Positions 42,161-52,077 of a stretch of 64,000 nt of DNA are shown piece by piece. A model generated the notes under the pieces. That model searched no databases. It was not told where the DNA came from and saw only the letters and a list, made by a program, of their open reading frames with translations. The position numbers were made by a program, and so were the translations under genes. The stretch comes from Oceanibacterium hippocampi (lineage in GTDB: Bacteria > Pseudomonadota > Alphaproteobacteria > Sneathiellales > Sneathiellaceae), in NCBI RefSeq assembly GCF_900172325.1, contig NZ_FWFR01000002.1:868001-932000 (forward strand), given 5' to 3'. The first letter of the stretch is position 1, and the number at the start of each line of letters is the position of its first letter.

Positions 42161-43579
42161 CTAGTCGGACGGACGGTTTGGCAGCGGCTCCGGGTAAGCT
42201 GTCTGATAGGCCGCCGCCAATCGCAGGACCACGTCGTCCCGATAGGCCCGGCCGACAAGCTGAAGGCCGACCGGCAGGCCTGCCCGATCGAAGCCGCAGG
42301 GAACCGAGATTGCCGGCTGCGAGGTCATGTTGAACGGGTAGGTGAAGGGCGACCACTCGCTCCACTCCGCCATTCCCGAACTCGGCGGCACGTCGCATCC
42401 GGCTTCGAACGCGGTAATCGGCATTGTCGGCAGCATTAACACGTCATAGTTTCGATGGAACTCGGCCATCGCCCGCCGGACCTCCCCGAGGACAAGACGC
42501 GCCTCTATGTAATCGTCCGCGGTCAACTGCCTACCCGCCTCGGCGACCCGCGCCAGGCCGGGATCCAGCATCGCGTGCTGCTCGGGCGTCAGCGCCATCT
42601 TGCGGATCATGTTGGCCGCGGCCGACCACCAGAGTGTCAGATACGCCTGGTGAGGATCAGGGAACAGGCCATCGACACTCTCGACGATGGCCCCCAGTCC
42701 GGCAATCCGCTCGGCGGCACGATCGACCGTGGCGGCGACGTCGGGGTCCACATGGCCGTAGCCGAGGGTCCGACTATAGCCGACGCGCAGCCCCTGGACT
42801 CCTTCGGCAAGGCACGGTCGCCAATCCGGAACCTCCGAAGGACAATAGCCGAGCATCGCTTCGGTCGAGCCGCCGGCCGCGGCGTTGAAGTACAGCAGCG
42901 TGTCCTCGACATGCCGGCCGAGCGGGCCGCGATGGCCGAGTTCGAAATGCGGGTTCGCGGCGGCGGGAGGAATCCAGCCGAATGTCGGCTTGAAACCGAC
43001 GACGCCGCAGAACGAGGCCGGAATGCGGATCGATCCCCCGCCATCCGACCCGTCGTGCAACACGCCCATGTTCAGTGCCGCCGCCACCGCCGCACCACCG
43101 GAGGAACCACCGGCCGCACGGTCCTTGCGCCAGGGGTTCCGCGTGATACCGGTTGCCGGGCCGTGAGTGACACCCTTCCAGCCGAGCTCCGGCGAGGTGG
43201 TCGTTCCAAGGATCGCGGCACCTGCGCCGCGCAGGCGCCTAACAACGAGCGGCTCCTTGCGGGCGGGACTTGTCGAGCCAAGTGCCGAGCCGTTGCGCTG
43301 CGGGATGCCGATGACCGGCGTCAGTTCCTTGATCGTTATCGGCAGACCGTCGATGTCACCAAGTGGTTCCCCCTTGAGGTAGCGCCGCTCCGCTTCCCTT
43401 GCCGCCGCGAGCGCTATCTCCGGCGTCACATGGGCGAATGCGTTCACATCGGGATTGAATCGCTCGATGCGCGACAGCGCGGCGGTCACCGCCTCTACCG
43501 GCGAGGCCTCACCCGATCTGAACAGGCCCGATAGTTCGACGGCGCTCAGTTCACCGAGTTCGCCCGATGGGTTTGTCAT
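42161..43579 (-). CDS. Amidase signature-family hydrolase
   Basis: A 472-residue amidase with the Ser-cisSer-Lys triad: Lys84 in PITIKELTP, Ser159/160 in AAGGSSGGAAVA, and the nucleophile Ser183 in GSDGGGSIRIPASFCG. It hydrolyses a carboxamide to acid plus amine. It is the last of nine closely spaced minus-strand genes led by a dipeptide-type ABC importer, starting 42 bases after the preceding aldehyde dehydrogenase gene. It could release the amine or acid part of the imported compound. GatA is excluded because no gatB/gatC genes are nearby. Confidence 0.88.
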   Translation of the reverse strand: MTNPSGELGELSAVELSGLFRSGEASPVEAVTAALSRIERFNPDVNAFAHVTPEIALAAAREAERRYLKGEPLGDIDGLPITIKELTPVIGIPQRNGSALGSTSPARKEPLVVRRLRGAGAAILGTTTSPELGWKGVTHGPATGITRNPWRKDRAAGGSSGGAAVAAALNMGVLHDGSDGGGSIRIPASFCGVVGFKPTFGWIPPAAANPHFELGHRGPLGRHVEDTLLYFNAAAGGSTEAMLGYCPSEVPDWRPCLAEGVQGLRVGYSRTLGYGHVDPDVAATVDRAAERIAGLGAIVESVDGLFPDPHQAYLTLWWSAAANMIRKMALTPEQHAMLDPGLARVAEAGRQLTADDYIEARLVLGEVRRAMAEFHRNYDVLMLPTMPITAFEAGCDVPPSSGMAEWSEWSPFTYPFNMTSQPAISVPCGFDRAGLPVGLQLVGRAYRDDVVLRLAAAYQTAYPEPLPNRPSD

Positions 43580-43621
43580 GGTTCGGTTCTTCCGTCTCTC
43601 AGATACGCCCGGACTATCGCG

Positions 43622-45151
43622 TCACGCGCTTGTCGCGCCGACGCCGGCCTTCGAACGGCTTATCCAGATCGTCTTTTTCTGCAGATACTGTTCAAGCGCT
43701 TCCGTGCCGTTATCCCGAGCCAGCGATCCGGAACGCTTGTATCCGCCAAAGGGCGTCTTGATATCGCCTTCCGTGAAACGGTTGATCGACACCGTGCCGC
43801 AAGGCAGCCGCCGCGCGAAATGCAGGGCCCGATCGATGTCACGGGTGAAGACCGTCGCATGGAGCCCGTAAACGGAATCCGCCGCCATCGCCAGCGCTTC
43901 CTCTGGCTCCGAAAAGGACATCACGCCCAGCACCGGCCCGAAAATTTCCTCGCGCGCCACCGTCATCGCCGGCGTGACCCGGTCGAACACCGTCGGCCGC
44001 ACGAAATAGCCCGCCATGCCGGGAAGGGGCGCCTCGCCGCCTGTAACGAGACGGGCGCCCTCGCTGACACCCTTCGCGATATATCCCAGTACCCGCTGGC
44101 GATGCTCGGCCGACACCATCGCTCCCATGTCGGTTGACGGATCCAGCGGATTTCCCGCCCTGATCCGCCCTACACGCTCGATCACCGCACCAAGGAACTC
44201 GTCCTTGCGGCTCTGATGGACGAACTGGCGCATGTTCGCGGAACAGTTCTGTCCGCCGTTCCACATCGCCGCAGATACCGCATTCTCGATCAACTCTTCA
44301 CTGATGTCCGCGTCCTCGAGCACGATGAACGGGCTCTTGCCGCCCATCTCGAGGGCAACCGGCTTCAGATTGCTTTCGCTCGCATATTTCAGGAAAAGCG
44401 CGCCGGTCTCGGTCGATCCGGTGAACGAGATCGCGTCGATATCCATGTGCCGGCCGATCGCCTGGCCGGCGGTTTCGCCGAACCCGGGCACTACGTTGAG
44501 CACACCATCCGGAAGCCCGGCCTCCGAAGACAGTTCGGCCAGGCGGAGCGCGGTCAGCGGCGTCTGCTCAGCCGGCTTCAGGACGATGCTGCAACCGGCG
44601 GCCAACGCCGGGGCCACCTTCCAGGCGGCCATCAGGAGCGGGAAATTCCACGGCAGGACCAGTCCGACAACGCCGATCGGCTCCTGCATGATCAGCGCCA
44701 GCGCGCTTTCGTCTGTCGGCGCGATCTTGCCGAAGGTCTTGTCGATCAGTTCGCCATACCACTGGAAGAACCTGGGCACCTCTTCGCCGATCTCGGCGCG
44801 GCAGTCGGTGATGGTCTTTCCCGAGTCCAGCGATTCCAGCATCGCCAGGTCTTCCGCATGTTCCCGGATGAGATTGGCAAGGCGAAGCAGCACGTCCTTG
44901 CGATCCTCCGGGGCCGCTCCCGACCACTTGCGCTCGTTGAAGGCGCGACGCGCCGCCGCCACGGCCAGGTCGACATCGGCGGCATCGCACGCAGCCACGC
45001 TGCCAAGCACTTCAGCCGTGGCCGGGTTGAGCGTCTCGAACCGCCTGCCCGACCGGGCCGCCTGCAGGCGTCCGTCGATGAAGGCGTTGGCCGGGGATCG
45101 AACGGTCTTCGAGATTCCTTCGATGTCCGCGGACGCGACGATTTCATGCAT
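43622..45151 (-). CDS. Aldehyde dehydrogenase (PuuC/AldH-like)
   Basis: A 509-residue ALDH with LPWNFPLLMAAWKV near residue 177, the general base in ALEMGGKSPFIVLEDAD, the catalytic Cys in NGGQNCSANMRQFV near 310, and the C-terminal FGGYKRSGSLARDNG. The N-terminal ISKTVRSPANAFIDGR and GEEVPRFFQWYGELIDKTFG segments resemble gamma-glutamyl-aminobutyraldehyde dehydrogenases. The ATG at 45149-45151 has GGAAGGATAG upstream. It follows the enolase-family gene by 25 bases. The substrate may be an amino-aldehyde, in line with the neighbouring MocR regulator and amidase. Confidence 0.88.
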   Translation of the reverse strand: MHEIVASADIEGISKTVRSPANAFIDGRLQAARSGRRFETLNPATAEVLGSVAACDAADVDLAVAAARRAFNERKWSGAAPEDRKDVLLRLANLIREHAEDLAMLESLDSGKTITDCRAEIGEEVPRFFQWYGELIDKTFGKIAPTDESALALIMQEPIGVVGLVLPWNFPLLMAAWKVAPALAAGCSIVLKPAEQTPLTALRLAELSSEAGLPDGVLNVVPGFGETAGQAIGRHMDIDAISFTGSTETGALFLKYASESNLKPVALEMGGKSPFIVLEDADISEELIENAVSAAMWNGGQNCSANMRQFVHQSRKDEFLGAVIERVGRIRAGNPLDPSTDMGAMVSAEHRQRVLGYIAKGVSEGARLVTGGEAPLPGMAGYFVRPTVFDRVTPAMTVAREEIFGPVLGVMSFSEPEEALAMAADSVYGLHATVFTRDIDRALHFARRLPCGTVSINRFTEGDIKTPFGGYKRSGSLARDNGTEALEQYLQKKTIWISRSKAGVGATSA

Positions 45152-45176
45152 GATTCTATCCTTCCCGCGGCGCCCT

Positions 45177-46346
45177 CTAGAGGGCCACGACATGTTGCTC
45201 GACAAAGGCCTCGTTGATCGTGACACCCAGGCCGGGCCGATCAGGAATCTCGATGTCCCCATCCCGGGCCTCGAACGTCTCGTGCGCCATGTCGTGCAGC
45301 AGCGGATTGGCGCCGAGGGAGAACTCCAGCAGCCAGCCGGCCGGCGAAGCCGCAGCGACGCTCATGCCGGCGGAAAAGGCCAGCGCGCCGGTCCACAGGT
45401 GCGGGGCAAGGCGCAGGTTCCACGCCGAGGCGATCGCACCGATGCGCATGGCCTCGCTGATCCCGCCGCAGATCGCCAGATCGGGCTGGAAGATATCGGC
45501 CGCCTGGAGAACCGCGAGATCGCGGAAATCGAAGCGCGTGAAATCACTCTCCCCGGTCGCGATCGGCACGGACGTGAGCGCCCGGATCTGCGCAAGCCCC
45601 GCCTTGTCGTCGGCGGTCACCGGTTCCTCGAACCAGAGGAGGCCGCAGTCTTCCACCAGGCGGCAGAAGCGCTTGGCCTCGGCCACCGAGAACGTGCCAT
45701 GCGCATCGCAGGCAATCCCGATATCCGGTCCAAGCGTCCTTCGAGCCGCCTGAACCCGGCGCGCCGATGCCTCCGGGCTGCCATCGATGACGCCAACCCG
45801 CATCTTCACTGCCGAGAAGCCGCCCTTCTCGACATAACCCGCCAATTGCGCGCCGATGCCGGCCTCATCGGCCCAGCCGCCCGAGGCATAGGCAGGCATG
45901 CGATCCGCCTTGCGGCCACCCAGCAACTGCCATACCGGCGCCTTCAGGTGCTTGCCGAGCAGGTCCCAGAGGGCCATGTCGATGCCGCTGATCGCGGCGA
46001 TGGAAACGCCTCGCCGGCCAAGCGCGGGGAATACCCGTCCGTGAGCGAGTGCGTAGTGCCCACGTGTGCCGTTATACATCAGCTCCCAGTGCCGATTGAT
46101 GTCGCAGGCGTCCTGCCCCACGAGCATCGGGCCATAGAGTTCGTTGATCGCGGTCACCAGCGTTGCGTGGTTGCCGGAACTGCCGACCACTTCCCTCGCC
46201 TCGCCCCAGCCGACAAGACCGGACCGCGTTTCGATACGCACCAGTGCACAGTCGAAGGAGCTGGCCTCTCCGAAATCGGAGACATGCCGTTTCTCCTTGG
46301 CGATCGGGACATGGATCCAACGAGCCTGGACGGATTTGATATGCAT
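45177..46346 (-). CDS. Enolase-superfamily acid-sugar dehydratase-like protein
   Basis: A 389-residue mandelate racemase/muconate lactonizing enzyme. The capping domain is followed by the Lys-x-Arg-type strand AVKMRVGVIDG. Metal ligands are Asp in ACDAHGTFSV, Glu in LWFEEPVTADD and Glu in IATGESDFTRFDF, and the barrel-end His is in LAPHLWTGALAF. Unlike the copy at 10828-12036 it keeps the full D-x-H motif, so dehydratase activity on a sugar acid is expected. The ATG at 46344-46346 has GAGGGA upstream. It lies between two aldehyde dehydrogenases in the MocR-linked operon. Confidence 0.88.
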   Translation of the reverse strand: MHIKSVQARWIHVPIAKEKRHVSDFGEASSFDCALVRIETRSGLVGWGEAREVVGSSGNHATLVTAINELYGPMLVGQDACDINRHWELMYNGTRGHYALAHGRVFPALGRRGVSIAAISGIDMALWDLLGKHLKAPVWQLLGGRKADRMPAYASGGWADEAGIGAQLAGYVEKGGFSAVKMRVGVIDGSPEASARRVQAARRTLGPDIGIACDAHGTFSVAEAKRFCRLVEDCGLLWFEEPVTADDKAGLAQIRALTSVPIATGESDFTRFDFRDLAVLQAADIFQPDLAICGGISEAMRIGAIASAWNLRLAPHLWTGALAFSAGMSVAAASPAGWLLEFSLGANPLLHDMAHETFEARDGDIEIPDRPGLGVTINEAFVEQHVVAL

Positions 46347-46354
46347 GTTTTCCC

Positions 46355-47851
46355 TCAGTAGGTCTCGCTGACCAGTTTCGTGTTGAGATACCCGTCGAAC
46401 GACTCGATGCCGCCTTCGCTGCCCCATCCGCTGTCCCGGATTCCGCCGAACGGCGTTTCTGCCGCCCCGAAGCCCCAGTGGTTGATGCTGACCATCCCGG
46501 CCTGCAGGCCCTGCGAAAGGGCTTGCGACGTTTTCGGCGAAGAGGTGAAGCCCATGGCTGCCAGGCCGTAGGCGAGGCTGTTCGCCCGGGTCAGCACCTC
46601 CTCGGTTGCCGTGAACGTCGTCACCGACGCGATCGGCCCGAACGGCTCCAGCGTCATAAGGTAGGCGCTATCCGGAATATTGGTGACGACCGTCGGGGCG
46701 AAGAAGTAGCCGGGCCGGTCCAGCACCTCGCCACCGCATTCCACGCGGGCCTGACGGTTGACGGCATCCTCGACCAGTTCGGTCATTTGCCTGACGCGCC
46801 GTGCGTGGGTTAGCGGCCCCATCGTCGTGTCCGGAGCCAGGCCGTCGCCAACCCTGATGCCCCGGACCCGGTCGAGGAACGTGTCCATGAAACGGTCGTG
46901 GGCGGCTCGCTCCACATAAATCCGGCTCGGCGAGATGCAAACCTGGCCGGCATTGCGGAATTTCTGGGCCGCCAGCAACGTCGCCGCCGCGTCGATGTCG
47001 GCGTCGGCGCAGACGATGGCCGGACTGTGTCCTCCGAGTTCGAGGGTCGCACGTTTCATCAGCGAACCCGACAGGGCCGCGAGCTGCTTCCCGACCGCCA
47101 CCGACCCGGTGAACGATATCTTGCGCACCGCGTCGGCCCGGATCAGATGCTCCGAGACCTCCGCGGGCACGCCCCAGACGACATTCAGGCAACCGTCGGG
47201 CAGGCCCGCATCCTGAAAGAGACGCGCCAGGGCGACGAGCGCACTCGGCGTCTCCTCCGCGCCCTTGATCACGATGGTGCAGCCCGCGCCGAGCGCGGCG
47301 GCGATTTTCCGGATCGCCTGATTGAAGGGGAAATTCCACGGCGTGAACGCGGCCACGACACCGATGGGTTCGCGTTCGACCAGTTGGCGAACCCCGGCCT
47401 GTCGAGCCGGCACCAGTCGTCCGTAAATGCGTTTGCATTCCTCGGCATGCCAGACGGCATGTTCGGAGCACGCGTTGACTTCCCCGAGCGCCTCGGCAAG
47501 CGGCTTTCCCTGATCGAGCGTGATCCCGCGGGCAATCGACGGCGCGCGCTCTCGCGCCAGTTCGGCCGCCCGGCGCAGTATCTGGCCGCGCTCGACTGCC
47601 GGCACCCGACGCCAGTCCGCGAACGCGGCCGAAGCCGCGCGCACCGCCTCATCGAGGTCGGCTACGGTCGCGTGCGGCAACCGCCCGATCGTCTCGCCGG
47701 TCGCCGGATTGACGACCTCCTGTGACTTTCGCCCTTCGCCCGAGCCAATGAACCTCCCGTTGATGAAGAGCGCCAGTTCGGCGTAGTCCTCCACGGCTTT
47801 GCCCGTCCCTCCGGGCGCACCGACGGCATTCAGCCGCTCTGCTTCCGACAT
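46355..47851 (-). CDS. Aldehyde dehydrogenase (GabD/succinate-semialdehyde type)
   Basis: A 498-residue ALDH with TPWNFPFNQAIRKIAAALGA near residue 165, the general base in LELGGHSPAIV, the catalytic Cys in NAGQVCISPSRIYV near 298, and the end GGIRDSGWGSEGGIES. The N-terminal 25 residues precede the usual fold (LFINGRFIGSG). Such enzymes oxidise succinate semialdehyde or similar omega-acid aldehydes. It lies between the TPP enzyme and the enolase-family gene. Confidence 0.88.
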   Translation of the reverse strand: MSEAERLNAVGAPGGTGKAVEDYAELALFINGRFIGSGEGRKSQEVVNPATGETIGRLPHATVADLDEAVRAASAAFADWRRVPAVERGQILRRAAELARERAPSIARGITLDQGKPLAEALGEVNACSEHAVWHAEECKRIYGRLVPARQAGVRQLVEREPIGVVAAFTPWNFPFNQAIRKIAAALGAGCTIVIKGAEETPSALVALARLFQDAGLPDGCLNVVWGVPAEVSEHLIRADAVRKISFTGSVAVGKQLAALSGSLMKRATLELGGHSPAIVCADADIDAAATLLAAQKFRNAGQVCISPSRIYVERAAHDRFMDTFLDRVRGIRVGDGLAPDTTMGPLTHARRVRQMTELVEDAVNRQARVECGGEVLDRPGYFFAPTVVTNIPDSAYLMTLEPFGPIASVTTFTATEEVLTRANSLAYGLAAMGFTSSPKTSQALSQGLQAGMVSINHWGFGAAETPFGGIRDSGWGSEGGIESFDGYLNTKLVSETY

Positions 47852-47897
47852 TCTGGAACCTCTCGAATGATTGCTGTTCCCGCCGACCGCGTGCGGC

Positions 47898-49601
47898 TCA
47901 GTCGATGAGCTCGCCCGAAGCGATGCTCGCCCGATGGATGTCGACGAAGTCCTTGTAGTAGTCGTGACGGGCGATCTGGGCGTCGATCAGCACCGGAATA
48001 CCCCTGGCATTCAGGGAACGCGCTTCGGCAATCGCCTCGTCGACCTTGTCCGGCGCCTCCAGGCGAATGCCATGGCACCCCTGCGCACGGGCGACGGCCG
48101 CAAGATCGGTCGCCTGGTCGAACCCCGTACCGATGCGGGGCCTGCCCGTCAGCACCTGGTTGTACTGGACCCAGCCGAAGCTCTGGTTGTTGAGAACGAC
48201 CCAGGTCACGCCACACCGGTTCTCGGCGGCGGTCGCCATCTCGACCATCGCCATCTGCATGGCGCCATCGCCGATGAAGCAGACGACCTGCTTGTCGGGC
48301 CTGGCCAATTTGGCGCCGATGGCACCTATGGCGCCCATGCCCATGGCGGTCTGCTCGCCCATGGCCACGCAGTCGCCAGTGTCGAGAACCTGATAATAGG
48401 GCCAGTAGTAGCACCACAGGTCGGCCGCACCGTTCTCTTTCATGAGGATGGTGTCGTGACCGAATATGCGGTTCACCGCGTCGAGCAACTGCGGCGGCCG
48501 GATCGGTTGCGACGGGGTCCGGGCCTCGGCCCGCGCCTTCTCGGTAAAGGCACGTCCGATCCCGGCGATCTCCTGCACCCGCTCCTTCTGAGCCGGGTAG
48601 TCTGTCGCGTTCAGTGCCGCCTCGATGTCCTGAAGGGCGAGCGCCGCATCACCGACCAGATCGACATCGGCGCGCGAGTTCAGTGACAGCGCCTCGGGAT
48701 CCGTATCGATACGGATCAGCCGGGCGGATTTCGCCTGGAACGACCAGTTGTTGGTGCTGAAGGCCTCGAGGCGCGATCCGACGACAATCACCAGGTCGGA
48801 ATTGTCGTACCATGCCTTCCCGGCGGTCGAGAAATAGAGGCCGACCTGGCCCAGCGAGAGCGGCCCGTCCTCGGGATAGATTCCCCTTCCGCTCGGCGTC
48901 GTCAGGACCGCCGCCCCGATCCGATCGGCAAGGCGGGCCACCTCGTCGTAGGCACCAGCGACAATGGCGCCGCCGCCGCACAGGATCGTCGGACGCTGTG
49001 CCGCGGCGATCAGGTCGGCAGCCGCCTTCGCGGCATTCTCTTCCGGTCGCGAACGCTGGCGCGGAACCGAGGGCACATAATCAGGCATCTCGGCCGAAGT
49101 TCCCGCGAGGTCCGACGGTATTTCCACGAAGGTCGCGCCCGGCCGGCCATTGCGCGCGACGGTGAAGGCCCGTTGCATCACCCACGGCACCCGTTTGATA
49201 TCGCTGATCCGGTTCGACCATTTGGTCACCGGCATCATCAGCGTCCTTGAATCCAGTTCCTGGAATGCCCCCATACCGTCGTGGATCTGCACCACGCCAT
49301 TGCTGATGGCGACAACCGGCACCGAGCCGGATGTCGCTTCCAGCAGGCCGGTCACGAGGTTGGTGATGCCGGGACCGGGATTGGAGAAGACGACTCCCGG
49401 CTCGCCGGTCAGACGCCCCCACGCATAGGCGCACGCCACCGCCGACTTCTCATCCCTGACAAGGACGAACCGGATATCGGAATGCTCGGTCAGGTCGTAG
49501 ACCAGATGCTTCGGATTGCCAGGCAATCCGAACACATAACGCACCCCCTCGGATTTCAGAGCTTCGACAACCGCCCGCCAGGGGCCAACGTTCTGCGTCA
49601 T
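47898..49601 (-). CDS. Thiamine-diphosphate-dependent decarboxylase/synthase family enzyme
   Basis: A 567-residue enzyme of the acetolactate synthase/benzoylformate decarboxylase group with three domains. The N-terminal pyrimidine-binding domain has the cofactor-activating Glu51 in VRDEKSAVA. The central Rossmann domain includes PTILCGGGAIVAGA, and the C-terminal diphosphate-binding motif GDGAMQMAMVEMATAAEN lies near residue 440. It decarboxylates a 2-oxo acid or forms a C-C bond. An aldehyde product would feed the aldehyde dehydrogenases encoded downstream. No ilvN-type regulatory subunit is present, so branched-chain biosynthesis is unlikely. Confidence 0.88.
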   Translation of the reverse strand: MTQNVGPWRAVVEALKSEGVRYVFGLPGNPKHLVYDLTEHSDIRFVLVRDEKSAVACAYAWGRLTGEPGVVFSNPGPGITNLVTGLLEATSGSVPVVAISNGVVQIHDGMGAFQELDSRTLMMPVTKWSNRISDIKRVPWVMQRAFTVARNGRPGATFVEIPSDLAGTSAEMPDYVPSVPRQRSRPEENAAKAAADLIAAAQRPTILCGGGAIVAGAYDEVARLADRIGAAVLTTPSGRGIYPEDGPLSLGQVGLYFSTAGKAWYDNSDLVIVVGSRLEAFSTNNWSFQAKSARLIRIDTDPEALSLNSRADVDLVGDAALALQDIEAALNATDYPAQKERVQEIAGIGRAFTEKARAEARTPSQPIRPPQLLDAVNRIFGHDTILMKENGAADLWCYYWPYYQVLDTGDCVAMGEQTAMGMGAIGAIGAKLARPDKQVVCFIGDGAMQMAMVEMATAAENRCGVTWVVLNNQSFGWVQYNQVLTGRPRIGTGFDQATDLAAVARAQGCHGIRLEAPDKVDEAIAEARSLNARGIPVLIDAQIARHDYYKDFVDIHRASIASGELID

Positions 49602-49628
49602 GTTTTTCTTCTCCGGGATTCTCGGGAT

Positions 49629-51236
49629 TCACTGTTGCACCGAGATCGATGGCAGGCTTGGCACCGCATCGATCAGGGCGGCCGTGTAATGGTGCTGCGG
49701 CGCCGTCAGGACGTCTTGCATCGCCCCCTGCTCGACCACGCAGCCTGATTGCATGACGATGACCTGATCGGCCATGCGAGCGGCCACGCGCAGGTCGTGC
49801 GTGACGAAGATCATGGAAAGTCCCTCGTCGCGCTGGATGTCCTTCAGCAGCGTGAGGATTTCGGCCTGCACCGATACGTCGAGCGCCGAGACCGCCTCGT
49901 CGGCGATCAGCACGCGCGGCCGCATGGCGAGTGCCCGCGCGATGGCGATGCGCTGTCGCTGCCCGCCCGAGAACTCGTTCGGGTAGCGGTCGGCGGCGGA
50001 CGGGTCGAGCTGCACCTTGCCGAGGAGTTCTGCCACTCGCGCGTGAACCGCGCCTGGCTTCTCGCCCTGGGCCAGTGGACCTTGCGCGACCGCCGCGCCG
50101 ATCCTGCGTCGCGGGTTCAGGGACGCGTAAGGATCCTGGAAAACGAGCTGGATATTCCGGCGCACCGTCGCCAGGTCGCGCGATCGCAATCCGAGATAGT
50201 TGGCGTTGATTCCGACAAGGTCGGCTTGGCCTGAATCGGCCCCCGTCAGGCACATCAGAACCCGGGCAAGGGTTGACTTGCCGGAGCCGGATTCTCCCAC
50301 GACGGCCAGCGTGTTGCCGTGTCCGAGTGACATCGACACGTTCTTCAGCGCCGCCACAGTTCGCCCCGGCCTGAACAGGCTGCCACGCGTCACCCAGGAT
50401 TTGGTCAGGCCGGTTGCCTTCAGGACCGGTTCACCGGCGGGGCGCGCCGGGCCGGCCCGCAGCGGCGGCACCGCGTCGAGAAGCTTGCGGGTATAGGCTT
50501 CGCGCGGCGTGCGAAGAACCGCGTCGCGCGTCCCGTACTCCACCAGCTTGCCGCTCTTCATCACCGCCACCCTGTCGGCCATCCTCGCGACCACGCCGAA
50601 ATCATGGGTGATGAGGAACAGCGCGATGCCGTGCTGTTTCGTCAGGTCGCGAAGGAGTTCCAGTATCTGGGCCTGCGTGGTGACATCGAGGGCGCTCGTC
50701 GGTTCGTCGGCGACCAGAAGCGATGGTCGGGTCGCCAGCGCGGTCGCGATCATGACCCGTTGGCGCTGCCCGCCCGACAATTGCCAGGGATAGGCTTCGA
50801 CGAGGCTCTCGGGCGACGGCAGTTGCACGGCGGAGAGCATCTCGAGGACGCGCTGCCGGTGATCGCCCGTCCAGCGATGCTGGCGCAACACCTCCTCGAC
50901 CTGCTTGCCGATCCGCTCGAGCGGATTGAGCGACGACAAGGGATCCTGAAAGACGAAACCGACTCGCCCGCCGCGCAAGTCCTGCAGTTCGCGGGACGAC
51001 ATCCGCAGCGTGTCGCTGCCCTCGAACAGGATGCGCCCGCCGGCGACCCGCAGGCTCCGGGATGGCAGCAAGCCGACGATGGCACTGGCCGTCAGCGACT
51101 TGCCCGAACCCGACTCGCCAACGACGCAAAGCGTCTCGCCCTGATCGACATGCAGGCTCACACCATCGACCGCGAACGCCCGGTCGCCGCCTTTCGGCAA
51201 GGCAATCCTGAGATCCTCGATACGCAGAAGGCTCAT
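49629..51236 (-). CDS. Dipeptide-type ABC transporter, fused double ATP-binding protein
   Basis: A 535-residue protein containing both ATPases of a Dpp/Opp importer in one chain. Domain 1 has Walker A GESGSGKSLTAS near residue 39, signature LSGGQRQRVMIA and Walker B LLVADEPTSALD. Domain 2 has GESGSGKSTLAR near 320, FSGGQRQRIAIA and VLIADEAVSALD, where the usual Pro after Glu is Ala. The oligopeptide C-terminal extension follows domain 1. It powers the two permeases encoded just upstream. Confidence 0.93.
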   Translation of the reverse strand: MSLLRIEDLRIALPKGGDRAFAVDGVSLHVDQGETLCVVGESGSGKSLTASAIVGLLPSRSLRVAGGRILFEGSDTLRMSSRELQDLRGGRVGFVFQDPLSSLNPLERIGKQVEEVLRQHRWTGDHRQRVLEMLSAVQLPSPESLVEAYPWQLSGGQRQRVMIATALATRPSLLVADEPTSALDVTTQAQILELLRDLTKQHGIALFLITHDFGVVARMADRVAVMKSGKLVEYGTRDAVLRTPREAYTRKLLDAVPPLRAGPARPAGEPVLKATGLTKSWVTRGSLFRPGRTVAALKNVSMSLGHGNTLAVVGESGSGKSTLARVLMCLTGADSGQADLVGINANYLGLRSRDLATVRRNIQLVFQDPYASLNPRRRIGAAVAQGPLAQGEKPGAVHARVAELLGKVQLDPSAADRYPNEFSGGQRQRIAIARALAMRPRVLIADEAVSALDVSVQAEILTLLKDIQRDEGLSMIFVTHDLRVAARMADQVIVMQSGCVVEQGAMQDVLTAPQHHYTAALIDAVPSLPSISVQQ

Positions 51237-51240
51237 CGCG

Positions 51241-52053
51241 TCAGTGCCCCGCCTGGCCGCGGAGGGACGGATTCGACTTGTCGCCCAACCCTTCCGAGAG
51301 CAGCGTGATCGAAAGAACCGTCAGGAACAGCAGGAGCCCGGGAAAGACACTGAGCCACCAGGCGTGACGGAAAACCGGGCGTGCGGAACCGATCATGTAG
51401 CCCCAGCTGGTCATGTTGGGATCGGCAAGCCCCAGGAAACTGAGGGATGCTTCGGTAAGGATCGCCGTCGCAACCATGAGCGAGCCTACCGCGAGGACCG
51501 GGGGCATCGCGTTGGGCAGGATCTCGCGCACAATGACACTGCCATGCGACAGGCCGAGGGAACGCGCCGCCTCGACGAATTCGCGGGTCTTGAGAGTCAG
51601 GAACTCGCTCCGCACAAGACGGGCGACGGGGGGCCAGATGACCACCGAGATAGCGAGCGTGATGCTCAGCAGGCTGGGCGTGAGGATCGCGACCAGCAGG
51701 ATCACGAACATGAAAGACGGAATGACCTGAAAGAATTCGGTGAAACGGACCAGCGCCCGGTCGATGGCACCACCGAAGTAACCGGCGATCGCACCGACCG
51801 TGATGCCGATCCCGGCCGAGCACAAGGCGGAGACGAGACCCACGATCAGGGAGACCCGCGCCCCGTGTATCATCCCGGAGAGAACATCCCGGCCGAGCAT
51901 GTCGGTTCCGAGGAGATAGCTCGCGTCCGGAGGCAGCAGCGGGGGTCCGCTGATCGCCATCGGATCGAAGGGTGCAAGCAGCGGCGCAGCGATCGCCATG
52001 ACGGTGATCAGGCCGAGCAATACCGCGCCGACACCAATTCGCCAGGAATGCAT
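51241..52053 (-). CDS. Dipeptide-type ABC transporter permease (DppC-like)
   Basis: A 270-residue membrane protein with an N-terminal anchor helix (GVGAVLLGLITVMAIAAPLL), about six transmembrane segments and the coupling loop EAARSLGLSHGSVIVREIL. I take the ATG at 52051-52053, which has AAGGTG seven bases upstream; an in-frame GTG at 52062 lies nearer the DppB-like gene. It pairs with the DppB-like subunit. Confidence 0.91.
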   Translation of the reverse strand: MHSWRIGVGAVLLGLITVMAIAAPLLAPFDPMAISGPPLLPPDASYLLGTDMLGRDVLSGMIHGARVSLIVGLVSALCSAGIGITVGAIAGYFGGAIDRALVRFTEFFQVIPSFMFVILLVAILTPSLLSITLAISVVIWPPVARLVRSEFLTLKTREFVEAARSLGLSHGSVIVREILPNAMPPVLAVGSLMVATAILTEASLSFLGLADPNMTSWGYMIGSARPVFRHAWWLSVFPGLLLFLTVLSITLLSEGLGDKSNPSLRGQAGH

Positions 52054-52077
52054 GAGTTTCACCTTTGACCCGTCTGC

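Noticed and set aside
42161-43579. GatA subunit of the tRNA amidotransferase
   Set aside because: The amidase motifs are shared, but there is no gatB or gatC nearby and the gene lies in a catabolic ABC operon.
44232-46361. Plus-strand open frame of 709 codons
   Set aside because: It is antisense to an aldehyde dehydrogenase and an enolase-superfamily gene that both show catalytic motifs; its own sequence is low-complexity Ser/Arg-rich.
47898-49601. Acetolactate synthase for branched-chain amino-acid synthesis
   Set aside because: No regulatory small subunit or ilvC/leu genes accompany it; the neighbours are importers and aldehyde dehydrogenases.
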